From positions 930,001 through 994,000 of the forward strand of contig NZ_CP134880.1 of NCBI RefSeq assembly GCF_032102965.1: a DNA stretch of 64,000 nt. The letters are read 5' to 3'. The notes beneath the pieces were generated by a model that saw only the letters and a program-made list of their open reading frames with translations, had not been told where the DNA came from and did no database searches. Positions 41,445 to 50,237 of this stretch are shown piece by piece. The translations under genes were made by a program, and so were the position numbers. Source of the DNA: Demequina capsici. GTDB taxonomy: Bacteria; Actinomycetota; Actinomycetes; Actinomycetales; Demequinaceae. The number at the start of each line of letters is the position of its first letter. Position 1 is the first letter of the stretch.

Positions 41445-42715
41445 GTGTCGAGGGTAGCCGCTCCGCGGCGCGCCCAGTGCAGCGTCGCGTTCGCGACGGC
41501 GGAGGCCGCGACCATGACGATCGCGAGAGGCAGCGCAGTGCCCTCGCCGCCGATGCTCACGAGCGGGGCGACGATGCCAGCGAGCGCGAACTGGCCCAGC
41601 CCGAGCACTGCCGACGCCAGGCCCGGCGAGCCGGGGACGGCGTCCAGCGCGAGCGCGGTGGTCGAGCCGAAGACAAGTCCGAGCGCGCCGATCGCGACCG
41701 CGAGCGGCATGGCGAGGGTCCATGCGGGTGTGCCGGTGGCGGCGAGGACGCCCAGCACGACGACGGCGCCGAGGTTGACGGCAAGCCCGATGGCGGCGAT
41801 GCGTGCGGTGGGCATCGTCGATGTCAGCCTCGCCGCCAGTGCGCTTGTCGCCATGATCAGCAGCGCGTTGAACCCGAAGGCGATGCCGTAGCCGATGGTT
41901 GAGAGCCCGATCAGCTGCTGATAGAGGAAGGGCGAGGCCGAGATGTAGGCCATCATGACGGCGAACGCGAAGGCGAAGGCGATCGCGTGCCCGGCGTACT
42001 GGCGCGATCGGAGCGCGGACATGCCTGCGCCGGATGCGGCCCGCGCGGACGTGCGGTCTGACCGCTCCCCGCGAGGGCGTGACTCTCGGACGGTCAGCAG
42101 CGTCGCCACGGCGGCGACGGCGCCGATGCCCGCGACGACGCCGAGTGTGCCTCGCCATCCGATCGGCTCGGCGAGGAACGAGCCGAGCAGCGGTGCGATG
42201 ACCGGGGCGATGCCTCCGACCATCATCAGCATGGTCTGGGCGTGCGCCGCTGCGGTGCCGTGCGCGCGATCCGCGATGATCGCACGGGCGATCACCATGC
42301 CCGCCGCGCCGCTCAGTCCCTGCAGCAGGCGCAGGCCCACAAGTACGGTGACCGACGGTGCGAGCGTCGCCGCAACCGATGACGCGAGGAACAGCAGCAC
42401 GCCGACGGCGAGGGGCCCGCGCCTGCCGACTCGGTCCGACACGGGGCCGAAGATGAGCTGTCCGACTCCCGCTCCGATGAGGAAGGCGGTCAGCGAGAGC
42501 TGCACACCCGCACTGGACGTGTCGAGGTCGACGGCCATCGCGGGGAAGGCGGGCAGGTAGAGGTCCGTCGCGAAGGGCGCGACAGCGGTGAGCAGGGCGA
42601 GCGTGAGGAGCAGAGGGAGGGTGATCGGTGCGGTCGCCTTCACTGCGGAGGAGGTGTCGCCGTTCATGGAGGCGGAGGTTGCGACCGGCGCGTCGCCGAC
42701 GAGCTGCTGCGTCAA
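41441..42715 (-). CDS. Bcr/CflA-type MFS multidrug efflux transporter
   Basis: A 424-residue twelve-helix major facilitator. LPAFPAMAVDL in loop 1, FGPVSDRVGRRGPL (motif A) and LQGLSGAAGMVIARAIIADR match the Bcr/CflA bicyclomycin/chloramphenicol resistance group. The start is TTG at 42715 with AGGGGA upstream; ATG at about 42667 is an alternative. It is divergent from a MarR regulator with a palindromic operator between, the standard efflux-plus-repressor layout. Confidence 0.87.
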   Translation of the reverse strand: MTQQLVGDAPVATSASMNGDTSSAVKATAPITLPLLLTLALLTAVAPFATDLYLPAFPAMAVDLDTSSAGVQLSLTAFLIGAGVGQLIFGPVSDRVGRRGPLAVGVLLFLASSVAATLAPSVTVLVGLRLLQGLSGAAGMVIARAIIADRAHGTAAAHAQTMLMMVGGIAPVIAPLLGSFLAEPIGWRGTLGVVAGIGAVAAVATLLTVRESRPRGERSDRTSARAASGAGMSALRSRQYAGHAIAFAFAFAVMMAYISASPFLYQQLIGLSTIGYGIAFGFNALLIMATSALAARLTSTMPTARIAAIGLAVNLGAVVVLGVLAATGTPAWTLAMPLAVAIGALGLVFGSTTALALDAVPGSPGLASAVLGLGQFALAGIVAPLVSIGGEGTALPLAIVMVAASAVANATLHWARRGAATLDT

Positions 42716-42728
42716 GATGTCCCCTAAG

Positions 42729-42748
42729 TAGTTATGAAGAGATAACTA
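42729..42748. promoter_or_regulatory. MarR-type operator
   Basis: Perfect inverted repeat TAGTTAT-N6-ATAACTA between the divergent MFS and marR genes. The 20-base size and AT-rich arms fit a MarR dimer site; probably autoregulated. Confidence 0.75.
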
Positions 42749-42786
42749 TAGTACGGTAATCGAGAATCCGACCAAGGAGTGATCCG

Positions 42787-43242
42787 ATGACGCATGGCTC
42801 CCCGATCGACCTCGCCGACCTCGCTGACGTGCTGCTCACCGTTGCTCGCAAGATGCATGCACGCGAGATGAGCAACCCCGATGTCGAGCACCTCGGCGTC
42901 GTGGAGACGCTCGTGATGCGTCATGTCGATCGTTCCCCAGGCACCTCGCCGAGCGAGGTCGCCAACGCGGTGGGGCTGCAGCCGAGCAACGCCTCCGCCG
43001 CGATCCGCTCGCTCACCCGGCGAGGACTGATCGAACGTCGCAGATCGCGCACCGATGCGCGCGGGGCCGAGCTGTGGCCCACGGAGTTCGCTGCGAGCAA
43101 CCTCGAGCGGCTCAAGGCCTCGTGGCGGACGGTGCTCGCGCCGCATGTCGGCGACGACGTGGACATCGAGGCTGCCTTCCGACTGCTCGACGCAGTGGAC
43201 CAGGCACTGAAGGTGCCTCCCACGGAGGCATCCTCGCGCTGA
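42787..43242 (+). CDS. MarR family transcriptional regulator
   Basis: A 151-residue winged helix-turn-helix repressor. The recognition helix region SEVANAVGLQPSNASAAIRS and wing IERRRSRTDARGAELW are in the usual places. AAGGAG lies upstream of the ATG. It should control the divergent MFS-HAD operon through the operator at 42729-42748, responding to an unknown small molecule. Confidence 0.9.
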   Translation: MTHGSPIDLADLADVLLTVARKMHAREMSNPDVEHLGVVETLVMRHVDRSPGTSPSEVANAVGLQPSNASAAIRSLTRRGLIERRRSRTDARGAELWPTEFAASNLERLKASWRTVLAPHVGDDVDIEAAFRLLDAVDQALKVPPTEASSR

Positions 43243-43250
43243 GCGCCCGA

Positions 43251-43256
43251 TATCCT
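43251..43256 (+). promoter_or_regulatory. Leaderless-type -10 hexamer (TATCCT) of the SGNH gene
   Basis: TATCCT, six bases, ATG at 43263. Confidence 0.45.
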
Positions 43257-43262
43257 CGATCC

Positions 43263-44024
43263 ATGCGATACGTGGCCATCGGCGACAGCTTCACGGAAGG
43301 CGTCGGGGACGAGATCGGTTCCGACGCCGTGCGCGGCTGGGCCGACATGGTCGCCGCCGGACTCGCGCGCGTCTGCGGCGAGCAGGTCGAGTATGCGAAC
43401 CTCGCGATCCGTGGCCGCCTGCTCGAACCGATCGCGACGGAGCAATGCGATGCGGCGCTTGCGCTGCACCCCGGGCCGGACCTGATGACGATCGACGGCG
43501 GTGGCAACGACATGCTCCGACCCGGTTGGAACGTCGAGCGCGGGATGGAGCTCACGCGCAGGGTCGTCGACCTCACAGGCGAGGCTGGCGTCCGTCTGGT
43601 GATCCTGACGGGCGGCGCGCCGTCGACCCAGCTGCCGCGCGCGGGAACGATGCTCGCGCGAGCACGGGAGTTCACGGACCGTGTGATCGAGTACGTCGCA
43701 GATCTGCCGCACGCCAGCGTCGTCGACAACCTGATCGACACCGAGATCAGCGACCCCGCCTATTGGGCGGAGGACCGGCTCCATCTCAACGAGCTGGGCC
43801 ATTCCCGGATCGCGGCGCGGGTGCTCACCCATCTGGGCTACGAGACCGAGCTTCCCAGGGTGGCAAGCACGGAGCGACCTCTGCCCGGGCTTCGCGGCGA
43901 GGTCCGCTACGCGCGCCGCTATGTGTTCCCGTGGATCGGCAGGCGCCTCACCGGGCGCTCGTCGGGTGACGGGAGGGCGCCCAAGCTCGCCGAGTGGACG
44001 CCCGTGACGGTCGGAGCAGAGTGA
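43263..44024 (+). CDS. SGNH/GDSL hydrolase
   Basis: A 253-residue esterase-like protein without a signal peptide. Block I AIGDSFTEGVGDE has the catalytic Ser, block II YANLAIRGR the Gly-equivalent loop, block III TIDGGGNDML the oxyanion Asn, and block V EDRLHLNELGH the Asp-His pair. Intracellular; substrate unknown. A second SGNH hydrolase at 58450 has a similar layout, so the two are distant paralogs. The C-terminal 55 residues are basic and unique. Confidence 0.9.
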   Translation: MRYVAIGDSFTEGVGDEIGSDAVRGWADMVAAGLARVCGEQVEYANLAIRGRLLEPIATEQCDAALALHPGPDLMTIDGGGNDMLRPGWNVERGMELTRRVVDLTGEAGVRLVILTGGAPSTQLPRAGTMLARAREFTDRVIEYVADLPHASVVDNLIDTEISDPAYWAEDRLHLNELGHSRIAARVLTHLGYETELPRVASTERPLPGLRGEVRYARRYVFPWIGRRLTGRSSGDGRAPKLAEWTPVTVGAE

Positions 44025-44041
44025 CCCTCGTCCGGTGCGGG

Positions 44042-44047
44042 TAGGTT
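44042..44047 (+). promoter_or_regulatory. Leaderless-type -10 hexamer (TAGGTT) of the NUDIX gene
   Basis: TAGGTT, six bases, ATG at 44054. Confidence 0.45.
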
Positions 44048-44053
44048 GTCGAC

Positions 44054-44533
44054 ATGCCTACACCCGACTTCGTCCTGGCCCTGCGTGAACGGATAGGGCA
44101 CGAGCTGCTGTGGCTGTCCGGTGTCACCGCCGTGGTCCTCCGAGAGACGGCCGACGCGCGTGAGGTGCTCCTGGTGCGTCGTGCCGACAACGGCGCGTGG
44201 ACACCCGTGACCGGGATCATCGACCCGGGCGAGGAGCCCGGTGCCGCCGGCGCTCGCGAGTGCCTGGAGGAGGCGGACATCGTCGCCGTGCCTGAGGCGG
44301 TGGTCCGTGTGAAGACGCTGCCGCCCATGACCTATGGCAACGGCGATCGGTCCCAGTACCTCGACCTGACGTACCGTTTCCGGTACGTCAGCGGCGAGCC
44401 TTACCCGGCTGACGGAGAGAACACCGAGGCTCGGTGGTTCGCGCTCGACGCGATGCCGACGATGTCGGAGGAGATGCTGGCCCGCGTCGCCGCCGCGACG
44501 TCCGGCTCGGACGTGGCGGCGTTCGAGGCGTGA
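44054..44533 (+). CDS. NUDIX hydrolase
   Basis: A 159-residue pyrophosphohydrolase. The NUDIX box appears as GEEPGAAGARECLEEADI, where the usual final Gly is Asp; the metal-binding REcxEE core is intact. Substrate (nucleotide sugar, ADP-ribose, damaged nucleotide) is not predictable. Its stop overlaps a GTG of the next frame. Confidence 0.9.
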   Translation: MPTPDFVLALRERIGHELLWLSGVTAVVLRETADAREVLLVRRADNGAWTPVTGIIDPGEEPGAAGARECLEEADIVAVPEAVVRVKTLPPMTYGNGDRSQYLDLTYRFRYVSGEPYPADGENTEARWFALDAMPTMSEEMLARVAAATSGSDVAAFEA

Positions 44534-44577
44534 CCGGGAACGACGGACGCGGCGTCGTGCCCGCCGCGGGAGGTGGC

Positions 44578-45276
44578 GTGGCCCAGGGCCGTGGCATCAC
44601 GACCGTCGGCATCGTCGGGACCGGGCGGGTGGGTTGCGCGCTCGCGAGGCTTGCGCTGGACGCCGGACTCGCTGTGGTGGGGTCGGGCTCAGGGCCGCTG
44701 GACAGGGCTCAGGCGCAGTTGGACGCTCGGGCTCCTGGCGCCGTGGCGGGCACGCTCGCCGAGGTGGCGGCGGCCGACGTCGTGATCCTCGCGATCCCGC
44801 TCGGGCGGTTCCGGGAGCTGGATCCCGAGGCTTTCAGGCGCTCCCTCGTGGTCGACGCGATGAACTACTGGTGGGAGCTCGACGGCGCGCGTCCTGACCT
44901 CGACGATCCGACCACGTCGACCTCCGAGACGGTGCAGACGCATCTGGCGGGGGCGCGAGTGGTCAAGGCACTGAACCACATGAGCCTCTACGAGCTCGAG
45001 AACCTGGCGTTCCCGCCGGGCCACCCCGAGCGGCGCGGCGCGGCCATCGCGGGAGACGTCGCCGAGGATGTGCAGGCGGTGGCGACCCTGGTCGATGCGC
45101 TGGGCTTCGATCCGGTGGTCGCTGGGAGCCTCGCCGACGGCGTGAGGTTCGAGCCTGGCACCGAGGTGTTCGGCGCCGACGACGATGCAGGCGAGGTGCG
45201 CGCGATGCTCGACCGGTTCTGGCAGTCGCAGCGGGGCAGGGTCGTCGGCAGAGCCCGAGGCGTCGGCGAGGGATGA
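44578..45276 (+). CDS. F420-dependent NADP reductase-like Rossmann protein
   Basis: A 232-residue protein with a dinucleotide fold VGIVGTGRVGCALARL at its N-terminus, then VVILAIPLGRFREL, VDAMNYWWELDG and VVKALNHMSLYELE, which resemble NpdG/Fno-type NADPH:F420 oxidoreductases or ProC-like reductases. If true it would move hydride between F420 and NADP; no F420 synthesis gene is in the window. Start set at GTG 44578 with GGGAGG upstream; GTG at 44530 overlapping the NUDIX stop is possible. Confidence 0.7.
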   Translation: MAQGRGITTVGIVGTGRVGCALARLALDAGLAVVGSGSGPLDRAQAQLDARAPGAVAGTLAEVAAADVVILAIPLGRFRELDPEAFRRSLVVDAMNYWWELDGARPDLDDPTTSTSETVQTHLAGARVVKALNHMSLYELENLAFPPGHPERRGAAIAGDVAEDVQAVATLVDALGFDPVVAGSLADGVRFEPGTEVFGADDDAGEVRAMLDRFWQSQRGRVVGRARGVGEG

Positions 45277-45346
45277 TGCGGCAGCGTCCGTGACATCCGG
45301 AGGCGGGCACCACCCGCCCTGCGGTGCGCGCGATGCTGCAGACGAC

Positions 45347-46876
45347 TCAGTGACCGATAGGCGCGGGGCCGTCGCCCGAGGTCTCGGGCCGCTTGATGAA
45401 GAAGGCGAGCACGAACGCGATCGCCGCGATCCCACCGGCGATCAGGAACGCCGCGCGGATCCCGGATGCCTGGGCGGCCTCCGTCGACGTTCCCTCCGCG
45501 ACGCCCGACACCGTCAGCGCGGTCATCACGGAGACGAACAGCGCCGTGCCTGCTGCGGCGGCCACCTGCTGCAAGGTGGACACGGTGGCGGAGCCGTGCG
45601 AGTACAGACGCTCCGGAAGCGAGCCGAGGCTCGCAGAGAACAGAGGCGTGAAGGTCAGCGCGAGCCCGGTGCTCATCACCACGTGTGACACGAGCATGGG
45701 CCACCACGCACCTCCGACGTTCGCTGACGCTGCCATGAGCAGCATCGCGATCGCGACGAGCGCCGTGCCGGGGATCAGCAGCGGCCTGGGCCCGATGCGG
45801 TCGTAGAGGCGGCCGACGCTGGGGGCGAGCAGCCCGCTGATCAGGCCGCCGGGGAGCAGCATGAGCCCGGAGGCGAGCACCGTCATGCCGAGCACTCCCT
45901 GGGTGAACAGCGGCAGCAGGATGATCGCGCCGAACAGGCCCATCATGGCGGCGGCGAACATGACCACGGAGAGCGAGAACGTGGGCGTGCGGAAGGTGCG
46001 CAGATCGAGGAGCGCCCGGTCCTCGCGTTGCAGCAGGAGCTGCCGCCAGACGAACAGCACGAGCGCGAGCACGCCGACGCCGAACGAGGTCAGCGCAAGC
46101 GTGGGATCCTCGCCGACGCCTTCGCCGAGGCGGCTGAGGCCGAACACGATGCCGCCGAACGCCGCTGCGGACAGCGGCACCGACAGCAGGTCGATGCGGG
46201 TGTGCGTCGGCTCGTTGACGGTGCGCATGCGCAGGAACCCGAGCACGAGCACGGTGACGGCGACGGGCAGCACCGCCACGAACAGGAAGCGCCACCCGGC
46301 GAACGACAGGATCAGGCCTGAGACGGTGGGGCCGATCGCGGGTGCGACGGAGATGACGACCGAGATGCTGCCCATGCGGCGGCCGCGCGTCGCGGGCGGC
46401 TCGAGCTCCATGACCGTGGTCATCAGGAGCGGGAACATGATCGCGGTTCCCGAGGCCTGGATGACGCGCGCGATCAGCAGCACCTCGAAGCCGGGGGCGA
46501 CGGCGGCGATCGCGGTGCCGGCGGTGAACAGGCTCATCGCGATCAGGTACAGCGTGCGCGTGGACATGCGCTGCAGGAGGAATCCCGTGATGGGGATGAC
46601 CACCGCCATGGTGAGCAGGAACGCGGTCGTGAGCCACTGGGCGGCGCTGGCGGAGATCCCGAGGTCGGTCATGAGATGCGGGATAGCGACGCCCATGATC
46701 GTCTCGTTGAGGATCACCGTGAAGGCGGCGACGATCAGCATCCAGATGACGGTGGTGTTCCGACGTGCGGTGTCCTCGGCCGCCGCGGAGCCGTCAGGGC
46801 TTGACGCATGCGCCTGCTCGCCCGCCAGGGGCGCCCGGGGGGCGTCGACCGCGGTCTGTGGGCTCGGCTCGGTCAT
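45347..46876 (-). CDS. DHA2 (EmrB/QacA)-type MFS efflux transporter
   Basis: A 509-residue transporter with about fourteen hydrophobic segments after a 40-residue Ala/Pro/Asp-rich cytoplasmic tail. LDETIMGVAIP-like ILNETIMGVAIPHLMTDL is the DHA2 helix-1 signature (Asn for Asp), and motif C lies in SVVISVAPAIGPTVSGLI. Probable drug/H+ antiporter. No adjacent regulator; the GNAT gene at 46960 is on the same strand but 83 bases away. Confidence 0.88.
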   Translation of the reverse strand: MTEPSPQTAVDAPRAPLAGEQAHASSPDGSAAAEDTARRNTTVIWMLIVAAFTVILNETIMGVAIPHLMTDLGISASAAQWLTTAFLLTMAVVIPITGFLLQRMSTRTLYLIAMSLFTAGTAIAAVAPGFEVLLIARVIQASGTAIMFPLLMTTVMELEPPATRGRRMGSISVVISVAPAIGPTVSGLILSFAGWRFLFVAVLPVAVTVLVLGFLRMRTVNEPTHTRIDLLSVPLSAAAFGGIVFGLSRLGEGVGEDPTLALTSFGVGVLALVLFVWRQLLLQREDRALLDLRTFRTPTFSLSVVMFAAAMMGLFGAIILLPLFTQGVLGMTVLASGLMLLPGGLISGLLAPSVGRLYDRIGPRPLLIPGTALVAIAMLLMAASANVGGAWWPMLVSHVVMSTGLALTFTPLFSASLGSLPERLYSHGSATVSTLQQVAAAAGTALFVSVMTALTVSGVAEGTSTEAAQASGIRAAFLIAGGIAAIAFVLAFFIKRPETSGDGPAPIGH

Positions 46877-46959
46877 GCGGCAACGCCTGCTTTCGGAGGG
46901 GGATGGCAGCGGGTGGTCGTCGCGGATGCGACAATCGAGGATACCTGGATGGACTGACG

Positions 46960-47265
46960 TCAGCGCCTTTCGATGCGGGCGCCGGACACCTCATGACGAT
47001 CGAGCCAGCGCGCCGTGTACGGGCACAGCGGCACGATCACGAGGTCGCGGGACGCCGCGTCCGAGACCGCAGCCTCGACCAGGGCGGACGCCAGCCCCTG
47101 GCCCTGGTACGCGTCGTCCACCTCGGTGTGGGTGAACACGATGCGCGAGGCTTCGTCGCGGTACTCCGTGAAGCCGGCGAGCGCGCCGTCCACATGGATC
47201 TCGTAGCGGCTGCGCTCGTCGGCGCGGGTCACGGTGACGGACCGGTCGGCGGGGGAGTTTGCCAT
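46960..47265 (-). CDS. Small GNAT-fold acetyltransferase (YjdJ-like)
   Basis: A 101-residue minimal acetyltransferase (COG2388 type). It has RYEIHVDGALAGFTEYRD, HTEVDDAYQGQGLASALVEA with the acetyl-CoA loop QGQGLA, and VPLCPYTARWLDRH, whose CPY..W is typical of this subgroup. It follows the FMN reductase by 22 bases and could be the last gene of that operon. Confidence 0.85.
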   Translation of the reverse strand: MANSPADRSVTVTRADERSRYEIHVDGALAGFTEYRDEASRIVFTHTEVDDAYQGQGLASALVEAAVSDAASRDLVIVPLCPYTARWLDRHEVSGARIERR

Positions 47266-47287
47266 GGCGAGGACAACACCGGGGGCG

Positions 47288-48019
47288 TCAGAGCGCTTCC
47301 CGAGCGTCCCCTCGCGCGGTGCGCGGATCGAAAGGGTCCTGCGCGCTGACGAGTGAGCCTCCGGTGGCCAGGCGCATCAGGTCCGTGTCCGTGTCGATCT
47401 CGAGCTCTCGGCCGGCGTCGGAGCCGTAGGCGTGCTGGTAGCGGTTCCATGACTGCGTCCTCACGGCCTGCGCGAAACCGGACGCCATCAACAGCACCAG
47501 CTCGTGGGCCGCGCGGTCGATGCGGGTCCCGAGCGCGTCGTCCGCCCAGTCCTCGGTGGAGGCGAAGAGGCTTGTCGGCACGGGCAGGGCGCGCAGGTAG
47601 GCGAACAGGGCGCGCATCTCCTCGTCGACGACGAGCGCGTGGCGTGAGGTGCCCGCGGTGGCGGCGAGCGCGACGGGGCGACCGATCAGCAGGTCGTTGT
47701 CCAGCACCTGGAAGAAGGAGGTGAACAGGCCTGAGGCGGCTGCCTTGTAGACGGGCGCGGCGGCGATGACGCCGTCGGCCTGCGCGAGCGCGTCGACCGC
47801 GCGCTGGAAACGCGGGCCGAGCAGCTGGGTGGACAGCGCGGCAGGAAGCTCGGGAAGGAGCTCCCGCAGGTCGACCACCGTGACGGTGGTGGCGCGGTCC
47901 TGCTCCTGAGCCGCGGTCACGACGCTCTGCGTGAGGCGGTCCGCGAGCATCCGGGTGGACGACGGGTCGGACACGCCGGCGCTCACGACGACGAGGCGGA
48001 GGGGTGCTGCGGTGGTCAT
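47288..48019 (-). CDS. NADPH-dependent FMN reductase (CE1759-type partner of a flavin monooxygenase)
   Basis: A 243-residue flavodoxin-fold reductase. LVVVSAGVSDPSSTRMLADR is the phosphate loop for FMN and AAPVYKAAASGLFTSFFQVLD the second flavin site. It would supply reduced FMN to the luciferase-like monooxygenase upstream; this reductase/monooxygenase pairing is known in Corynebacterium relatives. The ATG overlaps the MarR stop (ATGA). The frame is open upstream but lies inside marR. Confidence 0.86.
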   Translation of the reverse strand: MTTAAPLRLVVVSAGVSDPSSTRMLADRLTQSVVTAAQEQDRATTVTVVDLRELLPELPAALSTQLLGPRFQRAVDALAQADGVIAAAPVYKAAASGLFTSFFQVLDNDLLIGRPVALAATAGTSRHALVVDEEMRALFAYLRALPVPTSLFASTEDWADDALGTRIDRAAHELVLLMASGFAQAVRTQSWNRYQHAYGSDAGRELEIDTDTDLMRLATGGSLVSAQDPFDPRTARGDAREAL

Positions 48020-48522
48020 GAGGATCCTTCGAGGGGGGCGACGGGGGAGAGCTTCGAGGCGAGATCGCGCAGCTGCGCGAGCTCGTCGTCGGTGAGGGAG
48101 GCCGACATCGCCTCGGCGACGGAGCGGCCGTGAGCGCGGCCAATGCGGCGCTGCACGTCGCGACCGGTCTGCGTGAGGGTGAGGTGGGAGGCGCGAGCGT
48201 CGGCTGGGTCGGCGCACCGGGAGACGAGCCCGCGGTCGACCAGGCGGTCGACCAGGCGGGACAGTCCCGGCTGGCTGAGCAGCACGTGGCGGCCCAGGTC
48301 CGACAGCCGCTGGGGCGTGTCGCACTTGCTGAGGGTGTAGAGCACGTCGTACTCCCGCATGGATGCATCTGCCCAGATGTCCTCGTCCGCGAACTGCCGC
48401 ATGAGCTGCGAGTACGCGGTGAGGACGCTCTCCCACGCGTCGTTCGCAAGGCGGGTGCGCGGTGCCCCGGCCGGAACGGTGGGGGCCGCTCCGGCCGAGC
48501 CGCGCGTGTCCGCGGCGGTCAC
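48016..48522 (-). CDS. MarR family regulator of the monooxygenase operon
   Basis: A 168-residue winged-helix regulator with QRLSDLGRHVLLSQPGLSRL as recognition helix and DPADARASHLTLT as wing. It sits between the monooxygenase and reductase genes with 4-base overlaps on both sides (GTGA and ATGA), so all three are made together. A dyad overlapping the operon -10 (49748-49761) is its probable operator. Confidence 0.9.
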   Translation of the reverse strand: MTAADTRGSAGAAPTVPAGAPRTRLANDAWESVLTAYSQLMRQFADEDIWADASMREYDVLYTLSKCDTPQRLSDLGRHVLLSQPGLSRLVDRLVDRGLVSRCADPADARASHLTLTQTGRDVQRRIGRAHGRSVAEAMSASLTDDELAQLRDLASKLSPVAPLEGSS

Positions 48523-49706
48523 AGCGTCGGGTAGGCGCTGACCTCCGCCTCGGAGTCCTGGTAGGGCGATCCGCCGGTGACGTTGTCGCCGCGGTTCGCG
48601 TTCGGGCGGGGCTGGCGGGGCTCCTCGTCTCCGTACTTCGCCTGGACGAGCTCGGCGTGCGACGGCGGGTTCGCCGGGGCCTCGGGGTCGCGACGCGACT
48701 CGAGCTCCTTGCGCAGCACGGGCACGACCTCGCCTCCGAGCAGGTCGAGCTGCTCGAGCACGGTCTTGAGGGGGAGTCCTGCATGATCCATGAGGAACAG
48801 CTGGCGCTGGTAGTCGCCGAAGGCCTCCTGGAAGGTCAGGGTCTTGTCGATGACCTCCTGCGGTGAGCCGACGCTGAGCGGCGTCATCTCCTCGAAGTCC
48901 TCCATCGACGGGCCGTTGCCGTAGACCGGGGCCTCATCGAAGTAGGGGCGGAACTGCGTGTGGGCCTCCTGCGAGCTCTTGGCCAGGAACGCCTGCCCGC
49001 CCAGTCCGACGATCGCCTGCTTGCCGGTGCCGTGGCCGTAGTGCTCGAAGCGCTTGCGGTAGTACTCGATCAGGCGCTTGTAGTGCTCCTTGGGCCAGAA
49101 GATGTTGTTCGCGAAGTAGCCGTTGCCGTAGTAGGCCGCCTGCTCGGCGATCTCAGGCGTGCGGATCGAGCCGTGCCAGACGAACGGAGGCACGTCGTCC
49201 AGCGGGCGAGGGGTGGAGGTGAATCCCTGCAGGGCGGTGCGGAACTTCCCCTCCCAGTCGACGACGTCCTCGCGCCACAGGCGGTGCAGCAGGTTGTAGT
49301 TCTCAAGGGCGAGGTGAAGCCCCTGGCGGATGTCCTGACCGAACCACGGGTAGACCGGCGCGGTGTTCCCGCGGCCGAGCATCAGGTCCATGCGGCCGCC
49401 GCTGACGTGCTGGAGCATCCCGTACTCCTCGGCGATGCGCACGGGGTCGTTGGTGGTGATGAGCGTGGTCGAGGTCGTGACGATGAGGCGCTCGGTGATC
49501 GCGGCGATGTGCGCGAGCAGCGTGGTCGGGGACGAGGAGAAGAACGGCGGGTTGTGGTGCTCGCCGATGGCGAAGACGTCGAGGCCGACGTCCTCGGCGT
49601 GCTTCGCGATCGTGATGATCGCCTTGATGCGCTCCGCCTCGGACGGCGTGTAGCCGCTGACGGGGTCGCGTGTGATGTCCGAGACGGACATGAGACCGAA
49701 CTGCAT
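48519..49706 (-). CDS. Luciferase-like (LLM class) flavin-dependent monooxygenase, CE1758-type
   Basis: A 395-residue TIM-barrel flavin monooxygenase. MQFGLMSVSDITRDP at the N-terminus, FAIGEHHNPPFF, TSTTLITTNDPVRIAEEY, MLGRGNTAPVYPWFG and WHGSIRTPEIAEQAAYYGNG fit the family that forms a duo with a CE1759-type FMN reductase. It uses FMNH2 and O2 to oxidise an unknown substrate. ATG at 49706 has GGAG upstream; an in-frame extension to 49742 is not needed. Ser/Glu-rich tail of about 45 residues. Confidence 0.88.
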   Translation of the reverse strand: MQFGLMSVSDITRDPVSGYTPSEAERIKAIITIAKHAEDVGLDVFAIGEHHNPPFFSSSPTTLLAHIAAITERLIVTTSTTLITTNDPVRIAEEYGMLQHVSGGRMDLMLGRGNTAPVYPWFGQDIRQGLHLALENYNLLHRLWREDVVDWEGKFRTALQGFTSTPRPLDDVPPFVWHGSIRTPEIAEQAAYYGNGYFANNIFWPKEHYKRLIEYYRKRFEHYGHGTGKQAIVGLGGQAFLAKSSQEAHTQFRPYFDEAPVYGNGPSMEDFEEMTPLSVGSPQEVIDKTLTFQEAFGDYQRQLFLMDHAGLPLKTVLEQLDLLGGEVVPVLRKELESRRDPEAPANPPSHAELVQAKYGDEEPRQPRPNANRGDNVTGGSPYQDSEAEVSAYPTL

Positions 49707-49741
49707 GATGACTCCTCGCTCCGGGGCGCTGTACGCGACCA

Positions 49742-49761
49742 ATTATATGCATACGCATGCA
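49742..49761 (-). promoter_or_regulatory. Promoter and operator of the monooxygenase operon
   Basis: A perfect minus-strand TATAAT (49742-49747) is joined to the dyad TGCAT-N4-ATGCA (49748-49761) in the spacer. A repressor bound here would block RNA polymerase, and the operon's own MarR is the obvious candidate. Confidence 0.6.
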
Positions 49762-49886
49762 ACCAACGCCAGAACCTGCGGAACATTCCCGCCCCGCTCG
49801 AGGAGACGCGAGGAAGCGGGCATCGTGCGGTCATGGATAGGTGGCATGATGAATCCGTCAAGTCATCGCTGGGGAAGGAACCTTGC

Positions 49887-50237
49887 ATGCTCACCGGCAG
49901 ACCGCTCAACGAGGTGAAGGCGGACCTGTTCAAGGGACTGGCGCATCCTGTGCGCATCCGCGTGCTCGAGCTGCTCGCCGAGGAGGACGAGCGGACGGTC
50001 GCGGAGCTGCTCGAGCTCACCGGCCTCGAGGCATCCCACCTCTCCCAGCACCTGCGGGTGCTGCGCACGTACGGGCTCGTCGTGTCGGAGCGGCGGGCGA
50101 GCACCGTCGCCTATCGGCTGGCGCACCCCTCGGTCGCAGGGCTCCTGACGGCGGCGAGGACTCTGCTCCACGATGTGCTGCTCTCCCACCAGGTGCTCGG
50201 CGCCCAGGCGGCGCAGCTCGCCGAGGCTCAGTCATGA
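49887..50237 (+). CDS. ArsR family winged-helix regulator
   Basis: A 116-residue ArsR/SmtB-fold protein: KADLFKGLAHPVRIRVLELL, recognition helix EASHLSQHLRVLRTYGLV and wing. It has no Cys at all, so it is not a thiol-based metal sensor like ArsR or SmtB. Start chosen at ATG 49887 with GGAAGGA upstream; ATG at 49833 is an alternative. The stop overlaps the SulP ATG (ATGA), so it very likely controls that transporter. Confidence 0.88.
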   Translation: MLTGRPLNEVKADLFKGLAHPVRIRVLELLAEEDERTVAELLELTGLEASHLSQHLRVLRTYGLVVSERRASTVAYRLAHPSVAGLLTAARTLLHDVLLSHQVLGAQAAQLAEAQS

